Of a stretch of DNA of 64,000 bases, positions 18,567 through 29,541 are shown in pieces. Position 1 is the first letter of the stretch; each line of letters opens with the position of its first letter. The notes below the pieces were generated by a model. The model had not been told where the DNA came from. It ran no database searches and worked only from the letters and a program-made list of their open reading frames with translations. The stretch is from RBG-16-66-20 sp049651845 (lineage in GTDB: Bacteria > Pseudomonadota > Gammaproteobacteria > Burkholderiales > SG8-39). Location of the stretch: positions 62,001-126,000 of the forward strand of contig JBASCW010000023.1 of assembly GCA_049651845.1 (NCBI GenBank), read 5' to 3'. Both the position numbers and the translations under genes were made by a program.

Positions 18567-19660
18567 AGCCGCTGCGCATCGTGCACACCGAGTCCTCGCT
18601 CGGCTGGGGCGGGCAGGAGATCCGCATCCTCGCGGAAGCGCAGGGCCTGATGCGCCGCGGCCACGACGTGAAGCTGCTGTGCGCGCCCCAGGCGCGCATC
18701 TGCGCCGAAGCGGCGAGCTGGGGCGTGCCCGCGGCGCCGCTGCCGATCGACCGCAAGCGACCGGTCGGCCTCGGCGCGCTGCACCACTGGTTCGGCAGCA
18801 ACGTGAGCGACATCATCAACACGCACAGCTCGACCGATTCCTGGCTGGTGGCGCTGGTGCAGACGGCGATGGGGCGGCCCACGCGCATGGTGCGCACGCG
18901 CCACATCTCCGCGCCGGTTCCGCGCGGCCCGCTGTCGCGCTGGCTCTATATGCGCGCGGCCGCCTATGTCGTCACCACCGGCGAAGCGATCAAGCGCGAC
19001 CTGGTCGACCGAAACGGCTTCCGCGCCAGCCGCATCGAATCGGTGCCGACCGGGTCGGACGCCGGGCGCTACCGCCCGGGCGAGCGCAAGGCGATGCGCG
19101 CGAAATTCGGGCTGCCGCAGGACAAGACGCTGGTCGGGATCGTCGCCACGCTGCGCAGCTGGAAAGGCCATGCCTCGCTGCTCGAGGCCATGATGCGCCT
19201 GCCCGAGAGCATCGAACTGGTGATCGTGGGCGACGGGCCGCAGCGCGAGGCGCTCGAAGCGAAGATCGCGCAGCTCGACCTGCGCGGCCGGGTGCGCATG
19301 CAGGGCCAGCAGGCCGACGTGCTGCCCTGGCTGCGCGCGCTCGACATCTTCGCTTTGCCCTCGTACGCGAACGAAGGCGTGCCGCAGGCGCTGGTGCAGG
19401 CGATGCTCTGCGAGCTGCCCTGCGTGACCACGGCGATCGGCGGCATCCCCGAGCTCGCCGAGCACGAGCGCACGGCGCTCGTGGTGCCGCCGCAGGACGC
19501 GCCCGCGCTCGCCGCGGCGATCGAGCGCCTGGCGGGCGACGAGGGATTGCGCAGGGAACTCGGCGAGACGGCGCGCAAGCACTGCGTGGAGGGCTACTCC
19601 TACGAGCGCATGCTCGACCGCATGGAGAACATCTACCGGAATGTCTCCGGAATCTTCTAG
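18563..19660 (+). CDS. Glycosyltransferase family 4
   Basis: 365 aa, GT-B fold. The N-terminal loop SSLGWGGQEIRIL, the donor-domain start VGIVATLRSWKGH, ELVIVGDGPQ and the EX7E motif region YANEGVPQALVQAMLCELP mark a retaining GT4 enzyme. It probably adds a sugar of the outer core or O-chain; donor and acceptor cannot be read. It starts by a 4-base overlap with msbA and its end overlaps the next GT9 gene by 20 bases, so it is translationally coupled on both sides. Confidence 0.85.
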   Translation: MKPLRIVHTESSLGWGGQEIRILAEAQGLMRRGHDVKLLCAPQARICAEAASWGVPAAPLPIDRKRPVGLGALHHWFGSNVSDIINTHSSTDSWLVALVQTAMGRPTRMVRTRHISAPVPRGPLSRWLYMRAAAYVVTTGEAIKRDLVDRNGFRASRIESVPTGSDAGRYRPGERKAMRAKFGLPQDKTLVGIVATLRSWKGHASLLEAMMRLPESIELVIVGDGPQREALEAKIAQLDLRGRVRMQGQQADVLPWLRALDIFALPSYANEGVPQALVQAMLCELPCVTTAIGGIPELAEHERTALVVPPQDAPALAAAIERLAGDEGLRRELGETARKHCVEGYSYERMLDRMENIYRNVSGIF

Positions 19661-20774
19661 CAGCAGGTCGCGGCTGGCGGGACGGCTGCGCGTGCTGCCG
19701 CGCGCGATCGCCAACCGGTTCCTGCACCTGCGGCCGCGCGAGCGGCCGGCCGCGCCGGGAAAGATCCTCGTCGCGCACGATCTACTGCTGGGCGACACGC
19801 TGATGCTGACGCCGCTGCTCGCGAAGCTGCGCGAGCGGCATCCGCAGGCGCGCATCGCGATGACCGTCCGGCGGGACGTTGCGCTTCTGTACGCGGGACG
19901 GCCCTATGGCGTGGAGCTGGTGGTGTTCGATCCGCGCGATGCGAGCACGCTCGACGCACTTTTCGCCTACGGTGGCTTCGATCTGGCGTACGTGCCGGGC
20001 GACAATCGCCATAGCTGGCTTGCCGCGGCGGCCGGCGCGCGCTGGATCGTCGCGCACGCGGGCGGCCGGCCCGCGTACAAGAGCTGGCCGGCCGATGAGC
20101 TGCGGCCGTATCCGGGAACGCCCGCCGCGTGGGCGGACATGGTTGCCGCGCTCGCTGAAGGACCTGCACCGCACGCCTACCGGGCGCAGGATTGGCCCGT
20201 ACCGCCATTTGCGCCGTTCAACTTGCCGAGCGGGAAATATTGCGTGCTTCATTTGGGCGCGAGTACGCCGCTCAAGTACTGGCCGGCGGATCGCTGGGCG
20301 AACCTCGCGGCGCGGCTCTCGCAACAGGGGTACGGCGTGGCCTGGAGCGCCGGACCGGCAGAGGCGCGACTTGTCGATGAAGCCGATCCGGCCGGACGGT
20401 TCGCGTCCTATGCGGGCCGGCTCGATCTCGCCCAGTTGTGGCATCTGGTCGCGAAGGCCGATTTGCTGGTCACGGTGGACACGGGCGTGGCGCATCTTGC
20501 GAAGCTCACCGGCACGCCGACGATCTGTTTGTACGGCCCGGGATCGGCGGTGCTCGTGGGCAAGGGCGAGTTCTGGAAGGATGCGTCATTCCGGGAAATG
20601 ACCCAAGCCGATTTCCCGTGCCGCGACCAGCGTGTGCTGTTCAAGCGCGAGATTGCGTGGGTGCGGCGCTGTCAGCGCACGTTGCGGGAGTGCCCGGCGC
20701 CGCGCTGCATGCACGCGATCGACGCCGATGACGTGGCGCGGGCCGCGCTAGACTGCGCGCGCAATGCTGGCTGA
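19641..20774 (+). CDS. Glycosyltransferase family 9 (heptosyltransferase-like)
   Basis: 377 aa, GT9. The HDLLLGDTLMLTPLLAKL region corresponds to the acceptor-side glycine loop of heptosyltransferases. YCVLHLGASTPLKYWP and LLVTVDTGVAHLAKLTG give the donor-side signatures. A cysteine-rich C-terminal part (CRDQ, CQRTLRECPAPRCMH) resembles WaaQ-like tails. The N-terminus has a basic extension of about 40 residues before the fold. It overlaps both neighbours. The acceptor in the LPS core is unknown. Confidence 0.83.
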   Translation: MSPESSSSRSRLAGRLRVLPRAIANRFLHLRPRERPAAPGKILVAHDLLLGDTLMLTPLLAKLRERHPQARIAMTVRRDVALLYAGRPYGVELVVFDPRDASTLDALFAYGGFDLAYVPGDNRHSWLAAAAGARWIVAHAGGRPAYKSWPADELRPYPGTPAAWADMVAALAEGPAPHAYRAQDWPVPPFAPFNLPSGKYCVLHLGASTPLKYWPADRWANLAARLSQQGYGVAWSAGPAEARLVDEADPAGRFASYAGRLDLAQLWHLVAKADLLVTVDTGVAHLAKLTGTPTICLYGPGSAVLVGKGEFWKDASFREMTQADFPCRDQRVLFKREIAWVRRCQRTLRECPAPRCMHAIDADDVARAALDCARNAG

Positions 20775-21993
20775 GCTGAAGAAGTTCCGCTTTCCGGTCG
20801 AGACCGGGCTGCTGCTCGCGTTCTGCCTGTTCCTGCCGCTGCAGGAGTTCTGGAAGAACTTCGCGCTCGTGGCCTATGCGCTGACCTGGGTCGTGAACCG
20901 CGCGCGCGCGCGCGACTTCGGCGGCTCGTGGCGCACGTCCGATACGCTCGTGCTGCTGTGGATCGGCGCCTCGTACCTTGCCGCAGCGTTCGCCGGCCTG
21001 GAAGGACGGGCCTGGGCGAAGACGGGCGACGTGGCGGCGTCGGCATTGCTGTTCTGGATGGTCTCGCGCGCGGGCTATGCAGAGCGCGAGCAGCGCTGGC
21101 TGCTCGGGATGCTGGTGGCATCCACGCTCGCGGGGCTCGCGCTCGGCTACTGGCGGCTCTGGAGCGGCGTCGGCAAGAGCGGCACGCTGCAGCTGTACTC
21201 GGTCGGGCACGTGAACCACACCGCGATCTACCTCGCGATCATGCTCGGTGTCTGCGCGAGCTGGCTGTTCGCGTGCTGGCGCACATGGCCGGCGGATCGC
21301 CGGGCTCTTGCATTCGCTGCGGCTGCGTTCGTGTTCGTCTCGCTCATGTTCACCGCGAGCCGCGCTGCCGTGGGCATCGGCTTTCTGCTGTTGCTCGCGC
21401 TTGCGCTCGCCTGGTGGCCGAAGTGGCGAATGCCATTCGCCGCAAGTACGGTGGCAGTCGCACTCGCGGCGGCGGCGCTTTACTTCTCCAGCGCCGAGGT
21501 GGTGCGCAAGCAGGTGGACAACGCGGCCGCGCAGAACGTGCTGTCTTACCGCGACAGCATCTGGCGCAGCGGGCTTGCGGGCTGGGAACGCTACCCCTGG
21601 TTCGGCGTAGGCAAGGACAATTACGGCCTGATCACCCCGGAGCGCGTGCGCGTCTGGCGCGCCGAAGCGGGCAAGCCCTTCGATGGCTCGCGCTACTTCC
21701 CTTCTTCCCACGGCCACAGCCTGTACGTCACCACGCTCGCAGAACGCGGCATCGTCGGATTTTCCGCGCTCGCGGCCGTGCTGCTCGCGGCGCTCGCGGC
21801 CCTCGTGCGCCGCCGGCCGGGGGTCCGGGACGCGGACCTTGCATGGCTCCTCTGGGGCGGCGCGGCGAGCGCCTGGTTCGTCACCGTTGGCGTTGGCGCG
21901 GTCAACACCACGCTACACCACGAGCATGGCTTGCTTGCGGCAATCCTGATTGCGCTATGGCTGTCGACGCTGCGCCCGGCCCGCGCATCCTGA
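20764..21993 (+). CDS. waaL: O-antigen ligase (WaaL family)
   Basis: 409 aa, polytopic, with about 10-12 hydrophobic segments and a periplasmic loop containing SYRDSIWRSGLAGWERYPWFGVG and SSHGHSLYVTTLAERG, the Wzy_C/WaaL-type region with a conserved Arg and His. WaaL transfers completed polysaccharide from undecaprenyl diphosphate to lipid A-core on the periplasmic side. With the Wzm/Wzt exporter at 31.5-33.1 kb it would complete an ABC-type O-antigen pathway. Wzy polymerases share the fold, but the position inside the waa operon favours WaaL. Confidence 0.82.
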   Translation: MLAELKKFRFPVETGLLLAFCLFLPLQEFWKNFALVAYALTWVVNRARARDFGGSWRTSDTLVLLWIGASYLAAAFAGLEGRAWAKTGDVAASALLFWMVSRAGYAEREQRWLLGMLVASTLAGLALGYWRLWSGVGKSGTLQLYSVGHVNHTAIYLAIMLGVCASWLFACWRTWPADRRALAFAAAAFVFVSLMFTASRAAVGIGFLLLLALALAWWPKWRMPFAASTVAVALAAAALYFSSAEVVRKQVDNAAAQNVLSYRDSIWRSGLAGWERYPWFGVGKDNYGLITPERVRVWRAEAGKPFDGSRYFPSSHGHSLYVTTLAERGIVGFSALAAVLLAALAALVRRRPGVRDADLAWLLWGGAASAWFVTVGVGAVNTTLHHEHGLLAAILIALWLSTLRPARAS

Positions 21994-22931
21994 TCCTTCG
22001 CCGGGACAACATCGGCGATCTCGTCTGCACGACGCCGCTGATCGCCGCGCTGCGAGCGAAGCTGCCACGGGCCTGGCTGGGCGCGCTGGTGACGACCTAC
22101 AACGCCGAAGTGCTGGCGCGCAATCCGGCGCTGGACGAAATCCACGTCTACGAAAAGCTCAAGCATCGCAGCGGCGGGCTGCTGTCGCACCTGCGCACGC
22201 GGCTCGCGCAGATGTCCCGGCTGCGCGGGCAGAAGCTCGACTGCGTGCTGGTCCCCGCGCCCTCGCCGCAGTCACTCAAGCTCGCGCGCAGCCTGAAGCC
22301 CGGCCAGGTCATCGCCGCGCCGGCTGCCGTTCCGGCAAACATGCATGAGGTGGAGCGGAGTTACTCAGTCGGGAAGGCGTTGGGCGTGGCCGGCAGGCCG
22401 GGTCCCATGCTCGTTGTCCCGGATCAGGAGAAAGTCCGTGAATTGCGCAAGCGGCTTGGCGACGGACCTTTCGTCGCTGTTCATATCAGTGCGCGCAGGC
22501 CGGCGCAACGCTGGCCGCTCGAGCGCTATGCCGGGCTGATCGCGAAACTCTCGGCAGCGCAGAAGGTCATGCTGCTCTGGTCGCCCGGCGCGAAGGATGA
22601 TCCGCGCCATCCCGGCGACGACGAGGCCGCGGCCGCGCTGCTGCGCGCTTCGAAGAATTCGAGCGTCTTACCTGTAGAAACGCCGGACCTGAGAACGCTG
22701 ATTGCGGCGCTGTCGCTGGCCGACCGCGTGGTCTGCCCCGACGGCGGCGCGATGCACCTCGCCGCGGCGCTCGGTAAGCCGGCGGTGGCGCTCTTCGGCG
22801 ACTCGCCGGTGGCGCGCTGGCGCCCTTGGGGCGTGCCGCACCGGGTGGTGCGGCCCGACTCGCGCGATCTCGCCGATCTAGCGCTCGAGCCCGTTCTCGC
22901 CGCCTGCGGCGAGCTGGCCGCCGCGGCCTAG
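21957..22931 (+). CDS. Glycosyltransferase family 9 (heptosyltransferase-like)
   Basis: 324 aa from the ATG at 21957, which lies 37 bases inside waaL. RILILRRDNIGDLVCTTPL is the classic GT9 N-terminus. VAVHISARRPAQRWP and RVVCPDGGAMHLAAALGKP are donor-side motifs, followed by FGDSPVARWRPWG. It probably adds a heptose or related sugar to the LPS core. The last 54 bases overlap the convergent WecA-like gene. A longer open frame from 20928 runs over waaL and is rejected. Confidence 0.85.
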   Translation: MAVDAAPGPRILILRRDNIGDLVCTTPLIAALRAKLPRAWLGALVTTYNAEVLARNPALDEIHVYEKLKHRSGGLLSHLRTRLAQMSRLRGQKLDCVLVPAPSPQSLKLARSLKPGQVIAAPAAVPANMHEVERSYSVGKALGVAGRPGPMLVVPDQEKVRELRKRLGDGPFVAVHISARRPAQRWPLERYAGLIAKLSAAQKVMLLWSPGAKDDPRHPGDDEAAAALLRASKNSSVLPVETPDLRTLIAALSLADRVVCPDGGAMHLAAALGKPAVALFGDSPVARWRPWGVPHRVVRPDSRDLADLALEPVLAACGELAAAA

Positions 22932-23957
22932 CAGGAGGACGGCGGCGAGCAGCGCGAGGAAAGCGTAGAACATCGCCCAATCGGGCACGCCGAGCTTCCA
23001 GGCGCCGACCGCGGCGGCGCCCGAAAGAACCGTGGCGCCGGTCAGGATCCAGGCCGTGGCGGCTACGGAATAGCCGCGCGCGAGCAGCAGGTGGTGAAAG
23101 TGCCCGCGGTCGGCTTCGAACACGCTCGCGCCGCGGCGCAACCTCAGGAACATCACGCGCGCCATGTCGAGCAAGGGCACGGCGAGCAGCCAGACGCAAG
23201 CCATCGGCGGCAGCGTGCGGCCTTCGCCCTGCGTGAGGTCGATCGCGAACCAGCACAACGCCATGCCGAGCATCATGCTGCCCGCATCTCCCATGAACAC
23301 TCGTGCCTGCGTTCGGCCCGGCACGCGCAGGTTCCACACCAGGAACCCCGCGACCGCGGCCGCGAGCAGCAGCAGCAGTACGCATTGCACGCCCAACCCC
23401 TGCGCAGCGGCGCACCAGGCCAGCCACAGCGAGGCAGCGAGCGCCACGCCGCCGGCCGCGCCGTCCAGCCCGTCGATCATGTTGATGGAATTGATCACGC
23501 CGAGAGCGCAGACGACGGAGAACGGGATCGCCCAGCCGTGCAGGCCGGCCGCGCCGAGGCCAAGCAGGTTGCCCAGTTGCGCCACCTGAACGCCAGCCCA
23601 GGAAGTCATGAACAGCGCCGCGACGAGCTGCACGGAGAATTTCGAGCGCGGCGAGATGTCCTTCATGTCGTCTGCGGCGCCACCAGCGACGAGCAAGCCG
23701 AGCGCCGCGACCAGGGCCAGCGTCGGCCCGACCACCAGGCCCGAGCCGAGCGCCGCTACGGTGAAGCCCGCGAACATCGCGAGGCCTCCTGTCACCGGCA
23801 CCGTGCCGTCGTGCTGCTTGCGGCCACCCGGCAGGTCGGCAAGGCCGATGCGCAGCGCGATGCGCGCGAGCGCGAGCGCGCTGAACGCGCTCAATGCGAA
23901 CGCGAGCGCGAGAAAAAACGCCAGGCGATTGGCACCGAACGGAAGTTGCTCGAGCAT
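22878..23957 (-). CDS. WecA/WbpL-type undecaprenyl-phosphate sugar-1-phosphate transferase
   Basis: 359 aa, about 11 transmembrane segments, MraY/WecA superfamily. Motifs: PGGRKQHDGTVPVTGG, the DDMKD magnesium site (residues 96-100), NSINMIDGLDG (about 156-167), VFMGDAGSMMLG and the C-terminal RGHFHHLL histidine motif. It starts O-antigen lipid-intermediate synthesis by moving a HexNAc-1-phosphate from the UDP-sugar to undecaprenyl phosphate at the inner membrane. The ATG at 23957 is two bases downstream of the preceding gene's stop. It is the only initiating transferase in the window. Confidence 0.9.
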   Translation of the reverse strand: MLEQLPFGANRLAFFLALAFALSAFSALALARIALRIGLADLPGGRKQHDGTVPVTGGLAMFAGFTVAALGSGLVVGPTLALVAALGLLVAGGAADDMKDISPRSKFSVQLVAALFMTSWAGVQVAQLGNLLGLGAAGLHGWAIPFSVVCALGVINSINMIDGLDGAAGGVALAASLWLAWCAAAQGLGVQCVLLLLLAAAVAGFLVWNLRVPGRTQARVFMGDAGSMMLGMALCWFAIDLTQGEGRTLPPMACVWLLAVPLLDMARVMFLRLRRGASVFEADRGHFHHLLLARGYSVAATAWILTGATVLSGAAAVGAWKLGVPDWAMFYAFLALLAAVLLLGRGGQLAAGGENGLER

Positions 23958-23959
23958 CG

Positions 23960-25261
23960 TCAAAATGCCTGCACGACGCGCCGGCACAGGTCGGCGAGCG
24001 GAATCGGCTCGTCTGCCGGGGTCGAGCGCGCACCGCTGTCGAGGAAATAGCCGATGCCGTTGTGGTGGCCGTTCTTGATGGCGACGAAGACCACCTGCTG
24101 CGCGAAATCGTCGAGCGTGACGCCGCCAAAGATTGCCAACTGGCCCGGCTTCAGCTCGCGCGGATAGGTGAGGGTGACGAACAGCGTCTCGCCGCGATTG
24201 TCCACTTCGAAGAGCGCCAAGCCGTCGGGGGCGCGACCCGACGCCAAGCGCGCGGCCGTGGCCGCGGCCTGCTCGCGGTCGGCGCAGGCAATCAGGAAAT
24301 CGCGCGACATCAGCGCTTCGACTCCGGTGAAGCCGCAGCCGAGCCTCCGGAGAAATCCCGCGTGGTCGCGCAGGCGCCAGTAGAACACGGGCTCGTCCAC
24401 GGGATCCTGGTGCAATCCTGTCGCGAGCATCAGGCGCGGCCGCGGCTCGAGCGCGAGGCAATCGGCGAGCACGCGGTCGTAGAGGCGATAGATCTCCAGG
24501 ACCGGGTCCACGTTCGCGGGGAGATACCAGGGGGGATTGCGGTGCGGACCACGATAGGCGGCGGAATTGAAGAGGTAGTGATGCTGGATGTGCGCCGCGC
24601 CGTTGAAGAACACGCTCGCGAAGTCCGGCGTCGTGCGCCGCCAGAGGCGAATGAAGCAGTCGGCGAGGAGCCGGTCGAGGAACACGGCGCGCGGCCAGTG
24701 GTTGCGCAGGCCCTTCGACGCCTCGGCCAGGTAGCGCGGCCAGTTGCGCGGGCGCGAGTACGACAGCAGTCCGGCGGCGAGTTGCAGCGCGGAGCGCGGC
24801 GTGATGCGGCCCTCGGCGTTGTCGCCTACCGCCTGGCAGATCGCCTGGTATGCGGCGCGCATCAGCGGCGGCGCCTCGACCCCGGTGCGGGTCCAAGGAT
24901 CGGGCACGAAAAAGGCTGCCTGCGCGAGCGCGTTGCCGGCGTTCATCGGCGAGAACGCGCCGACGCGCAGGCCGCGCCGTTCGAGCTGCTCCCAGACCTG
25001 CACAAGGCCCGCGCGCGGGCCGTCGCCGAGGCGGAACACCCTGTGTTCGGCGTACGGCTTGCCAGTGTGCACCGTGACCCACTGGATCCAGGGCTCGATC
25101 TGTTCGTAGATTTCCTCGGAGCGCGTGCGCGCGTAGCCGTGCTCGCCGATCAGCTGCGCGAACGCCGGCAGCTGTCCGCGCGCGGCATAGTGCTCGACGA
25201 ACTCGAAGTTCACTTCGTTGAGCTCGACGAGGATCAGCGGCGAAGCCGCGGCAGGCGCCAT
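23960..25261 (-). CDS. Alkaline-phosphatase-superfamily protein of unknown function
   Basis: 433 aa, no signal peptide or transmembrane helix. The pattern fits a type I phosphodiesterase/alkaline phosphatase fold. A first strand LILVELNEVNF stands where the family has a metal-binding LDG. EPWIQWVTVHTGKPYAEHRVF matches the nucleophile loop with a Thr. FFNGAAHIQHHYLF keeps a metal-type His pair, and KNGHHNGIGYFL has late His residues. The usual SDHG motif is replaced by ATGLHQDP. Substrate unknown. It lies between the initiating transferase and rfbB, so a role in O-antigen lipid-intermediate or sugar-phosphate chemistry is possible. A CATAAT lies 8 bases before the ATG. Confidence 0.6.
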   Translation of the reverse strand: MAPAAASPLILVELNEVNFEFVEHYAARGQLPAFAQLIGEHGYARTRSEEIYEQIEPWIQWVTVHTGKPYAEHRVFRLGDGPRAGLVQVWEQLERRGLRVGAFSPMNAGNALAQAAFFVPDPWTRTGVEAPPLMRAAYQAICQAVGDNAEGRITPRSALQLAAGLLSYSRPRNWPRYLAEASKGLRNHWPRAVFLDRLLADCFIRLWRRTTPDFASVFFNGAAHIQHHYLFNSAAYRGPHRNPPWYLPANVDPVLEIYRLYDRVLADCLALEPRPRLMLATGLHQDPVDEPVFYWRLRDHAGFLRRLGCGFTGVEALMSRDFLIACADREQAAATAARLASGRAPDGLALFEVDNRGETLFVTLTYPRELKPGQLAIFGGVTLDDFAQQVVFVAIKNGHHNGIGYFLDSGARSTPADEPIPLADLCRRVVQAF

Positions 25262-25269
25262 GCGCGGGG

Positions 25270-25292
25270 ATTATGCAGCAGGATGCGATAAT
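25270..25292. promoter_or_regulatory. Divergent -10 elements for the phosphatase-like gene and rfbB
   Basis: The 37-bp gap holds CATAAT on the minus strand (25275-25270), 8 bases before the ATG at 25261, and GATAAT on the plus strand (25287-25292), 6 bases before the rfbB ATG and preceded by tgc as in an extended -10. Both transcripts would be leaderless or nearly so. Confidence 0.45.
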
Positions 25293-25298
25293 CGGCGC

Positions 25299-28142
<2,844 letters not shown>

Positions 28143-28146
<4 letters not shown>

Positions 28147-28697
28147 AGGTCGAGCGCGCGTCGATCCCCGACGTGCTGGTGCTGGAGCCCAAGGTCTTCG
28201 GCGACGCGCGGGGATTCTTCATGGAGACCTGGAATGCGCGCGAGTTTCCCGCGCTCGGCATCGAGGCCCGTTTCGTTCAGGACAACCATTCGCGCTCCTC
28301 GAAGAACGTGCTGCGCGGCCTGCACTACCAGCTGCGCCAGCCGCAGGGCAAGCTGATCCGTGTGACCGCGGGCGAGATCTGGGACGTGGCGGTGGACCTG
28401 CGCCGCAGCTCCCCGAGCTTCGGCCGCTGGACCGGAATGACGCTCACGGCCGCTACGCCGCGCCAGCTTTGGATCCCCGCGGGCTTCGCGCACGGCTTTC
28501 TGGTTCTCTCGGAACACGCCGAGGTACAGTACAAGGCGACTGATTTTTATGCGCCCGAGCACGAGCGCACGCTGCTGTGGAACGATCCAGCGCTCGGCAT
28601 CGAGTGGCCGTTGTCCGGAAAACCCGGGGACGAGCCGGTGCTGAGCGAGAAGGATCGTTGCGGCAAGCCGCTCGCACGGGCTGAAGTCTTCGAATAG
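28143..28697 (+). CDS. rfbC: dTDP-4-dehydrorhamnose 3,5-epimerase RfbC
   Basis: 184 aa, cupin fold. It epimerises C3 and C5 of dTDP-4-keto-6-deoxyglucose. [32 protein letters not shown] (with the catalytic His), [27 protein letters not shown] and the C-terminal ILNDP-like [13 protein letters not shown] are diagnostic of RmlC. It starts with GTG overlapping the rfbA stop. The partner reductase rfbD lies 845 bp downstream, displaced by a two-gene insertion. Confidence 0.95.
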
Positions 28698-28710
28698 GTT
28701 GAAAACGGAG

Positions 28711-28716
28711 TAAAAT
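28711..28716 (+). promoter_or_regulatory. -10-like TAAAAT before the small gene at 28724
   Basis: TAAAAT followed by cagcaat and the ATG, so the hexamer ends 7 bases before the start codon. It is part of an agtaaaatca(a/g)c match to the elements at 33146 and 40237. It would let the inserted gene pair be transcribed independently of the rfb genes. Confidence 0.4.
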
Positions 28717-28723
28717 CAGCAAT

Positions 28724-28948
28724 ATGAGCGATGCGCAGCTGCGTGCCTGGGTGCGGAACTGGCAAGAGCTTGGCCCGCTGCTATCGGCCATCAAGCGGCG
28801 CGAGCTCGAAGCGATGACCGATGCCGACGTGCGGGCGCATGTAGAGGCTCTGTTCACAGGCTGGAACCCGGCCGATTGGCCGGCCAGAACCGAATCCGGC
28901 CTTGTAGAACAGCAACGATGGTTCGCCAGGGCGCACCGCAAGCCGTAA
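28724..28948 (+). CDS. Small hypothetical protein paired with a nucleotidyltransferase
   Basis: 74 aa, not recognised. It is charged and probably helical (AIKRRELEAMTDADVRAHVEALF), with a Trp-rich middle (GWNPADWP). Its last 31 bases overlap the start of the AbiEii-like gene, the arrangement usual for a toxin-antitoxin or regulator-effector pair. It does not look like the HTH-containing AbiEi antitoxin. The role is inferred from position only. Confidence 0.55.
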   Translation: MSDAQLRAWVRNWQELGPLLSAIKRRELEAMTDADVRAHVEALFTGWNPADWPARTESGLVEQQRWFARAHRKP

Positions 28949-29520
28949 AGCCGGTCTTCGAGGCGGCGCGCGAAGTCCAGGAATTTCTGCGTAGCGCCGG
29001 ACACGAGTTCTGCATCATCGGCGGTGTTGCCCTGCAGCGCTGGGGTCAGCCCCGCCTGACCCTCGACGTGGATGTGACGTTGCTCGTGCCGTTGGGCTCG
29101 GAGGCCGAGGCCGTCGATGAAGTCCTCGCGGCCTTTGCGGGGCGATTGCCCGAGGCCAGGGCGTTCGCGTTGAAGAACCGCGTGATCCTCGCGAAAACCG
29201 CCCAAGGCGTTGCGATCGACGTATCGCTCGGCTCGCTCGAATACGAGCGCCGATGCGTAGGGCGTGCGAGCGATTTCGACTTTGGCGCCGGCCTGCGTCT
29301 GCGCACGTGTTCGGCGGAGGACCTAATCGTCCTGAAGGCCTTCGCCGGCCGCGGCCAGGACTGGGTTGATCTCGAGCATGTCATCGTGCGCCAGCGGCCA
29401 TCGCTGGACTGGAGCCTTATCGAGAGCGAGCTGGCACCGCTGCTTGAATTGAGCGGTGCGCCCGAAACCGGCATTGCGCTGAAGGCGCTGCGCGACAGTA
29501 TCGAAAAGCGCGCGTTGTGA
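28918..29520 (+). CDS. AbiEii-like nucleotidyltransferase
   Basis: 200 aa from the ATG at 28918. The nucleotidyltransferase motif is IIGGVALQRWGQPRLTLDVD, with GG at residues 35-36 and metal-binding aspartates D50 and D52, followed by a third acidic region (GVAIDVSLG). This is the MNT/AbiEii (DUF1814) pattern; AbiEii proteins are toxin-like enzymes that transfer nucleotides to RNA ends. The partner gene at 28724 overlaps it. The pair splits rfbC from rfbD, suggesting insertion of a mobile defence or toxin-antitoxin-like module. Confidence 0.75.
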   Translation: MVRQGAPQAVKPVFEAAREVQEFLRSAGHEFCIIGGVALQRWGQPRLTLDVDVTLLVPLGSEAEAVDEVLAAFAGRLPEARAFALKNRVILAKTAQGVAIDVSLGSLEYERRCVGRASDFDFGAGLRLRTCSAEDLIVLKAFAGRGQDWVDLEHVIVRQRPSLDWSLIESELAPLLELSGAPETGIALKALRDSIEKRAL

Positions 29521-29541
29521 ACCACTCGCTCTGATCGCCAA

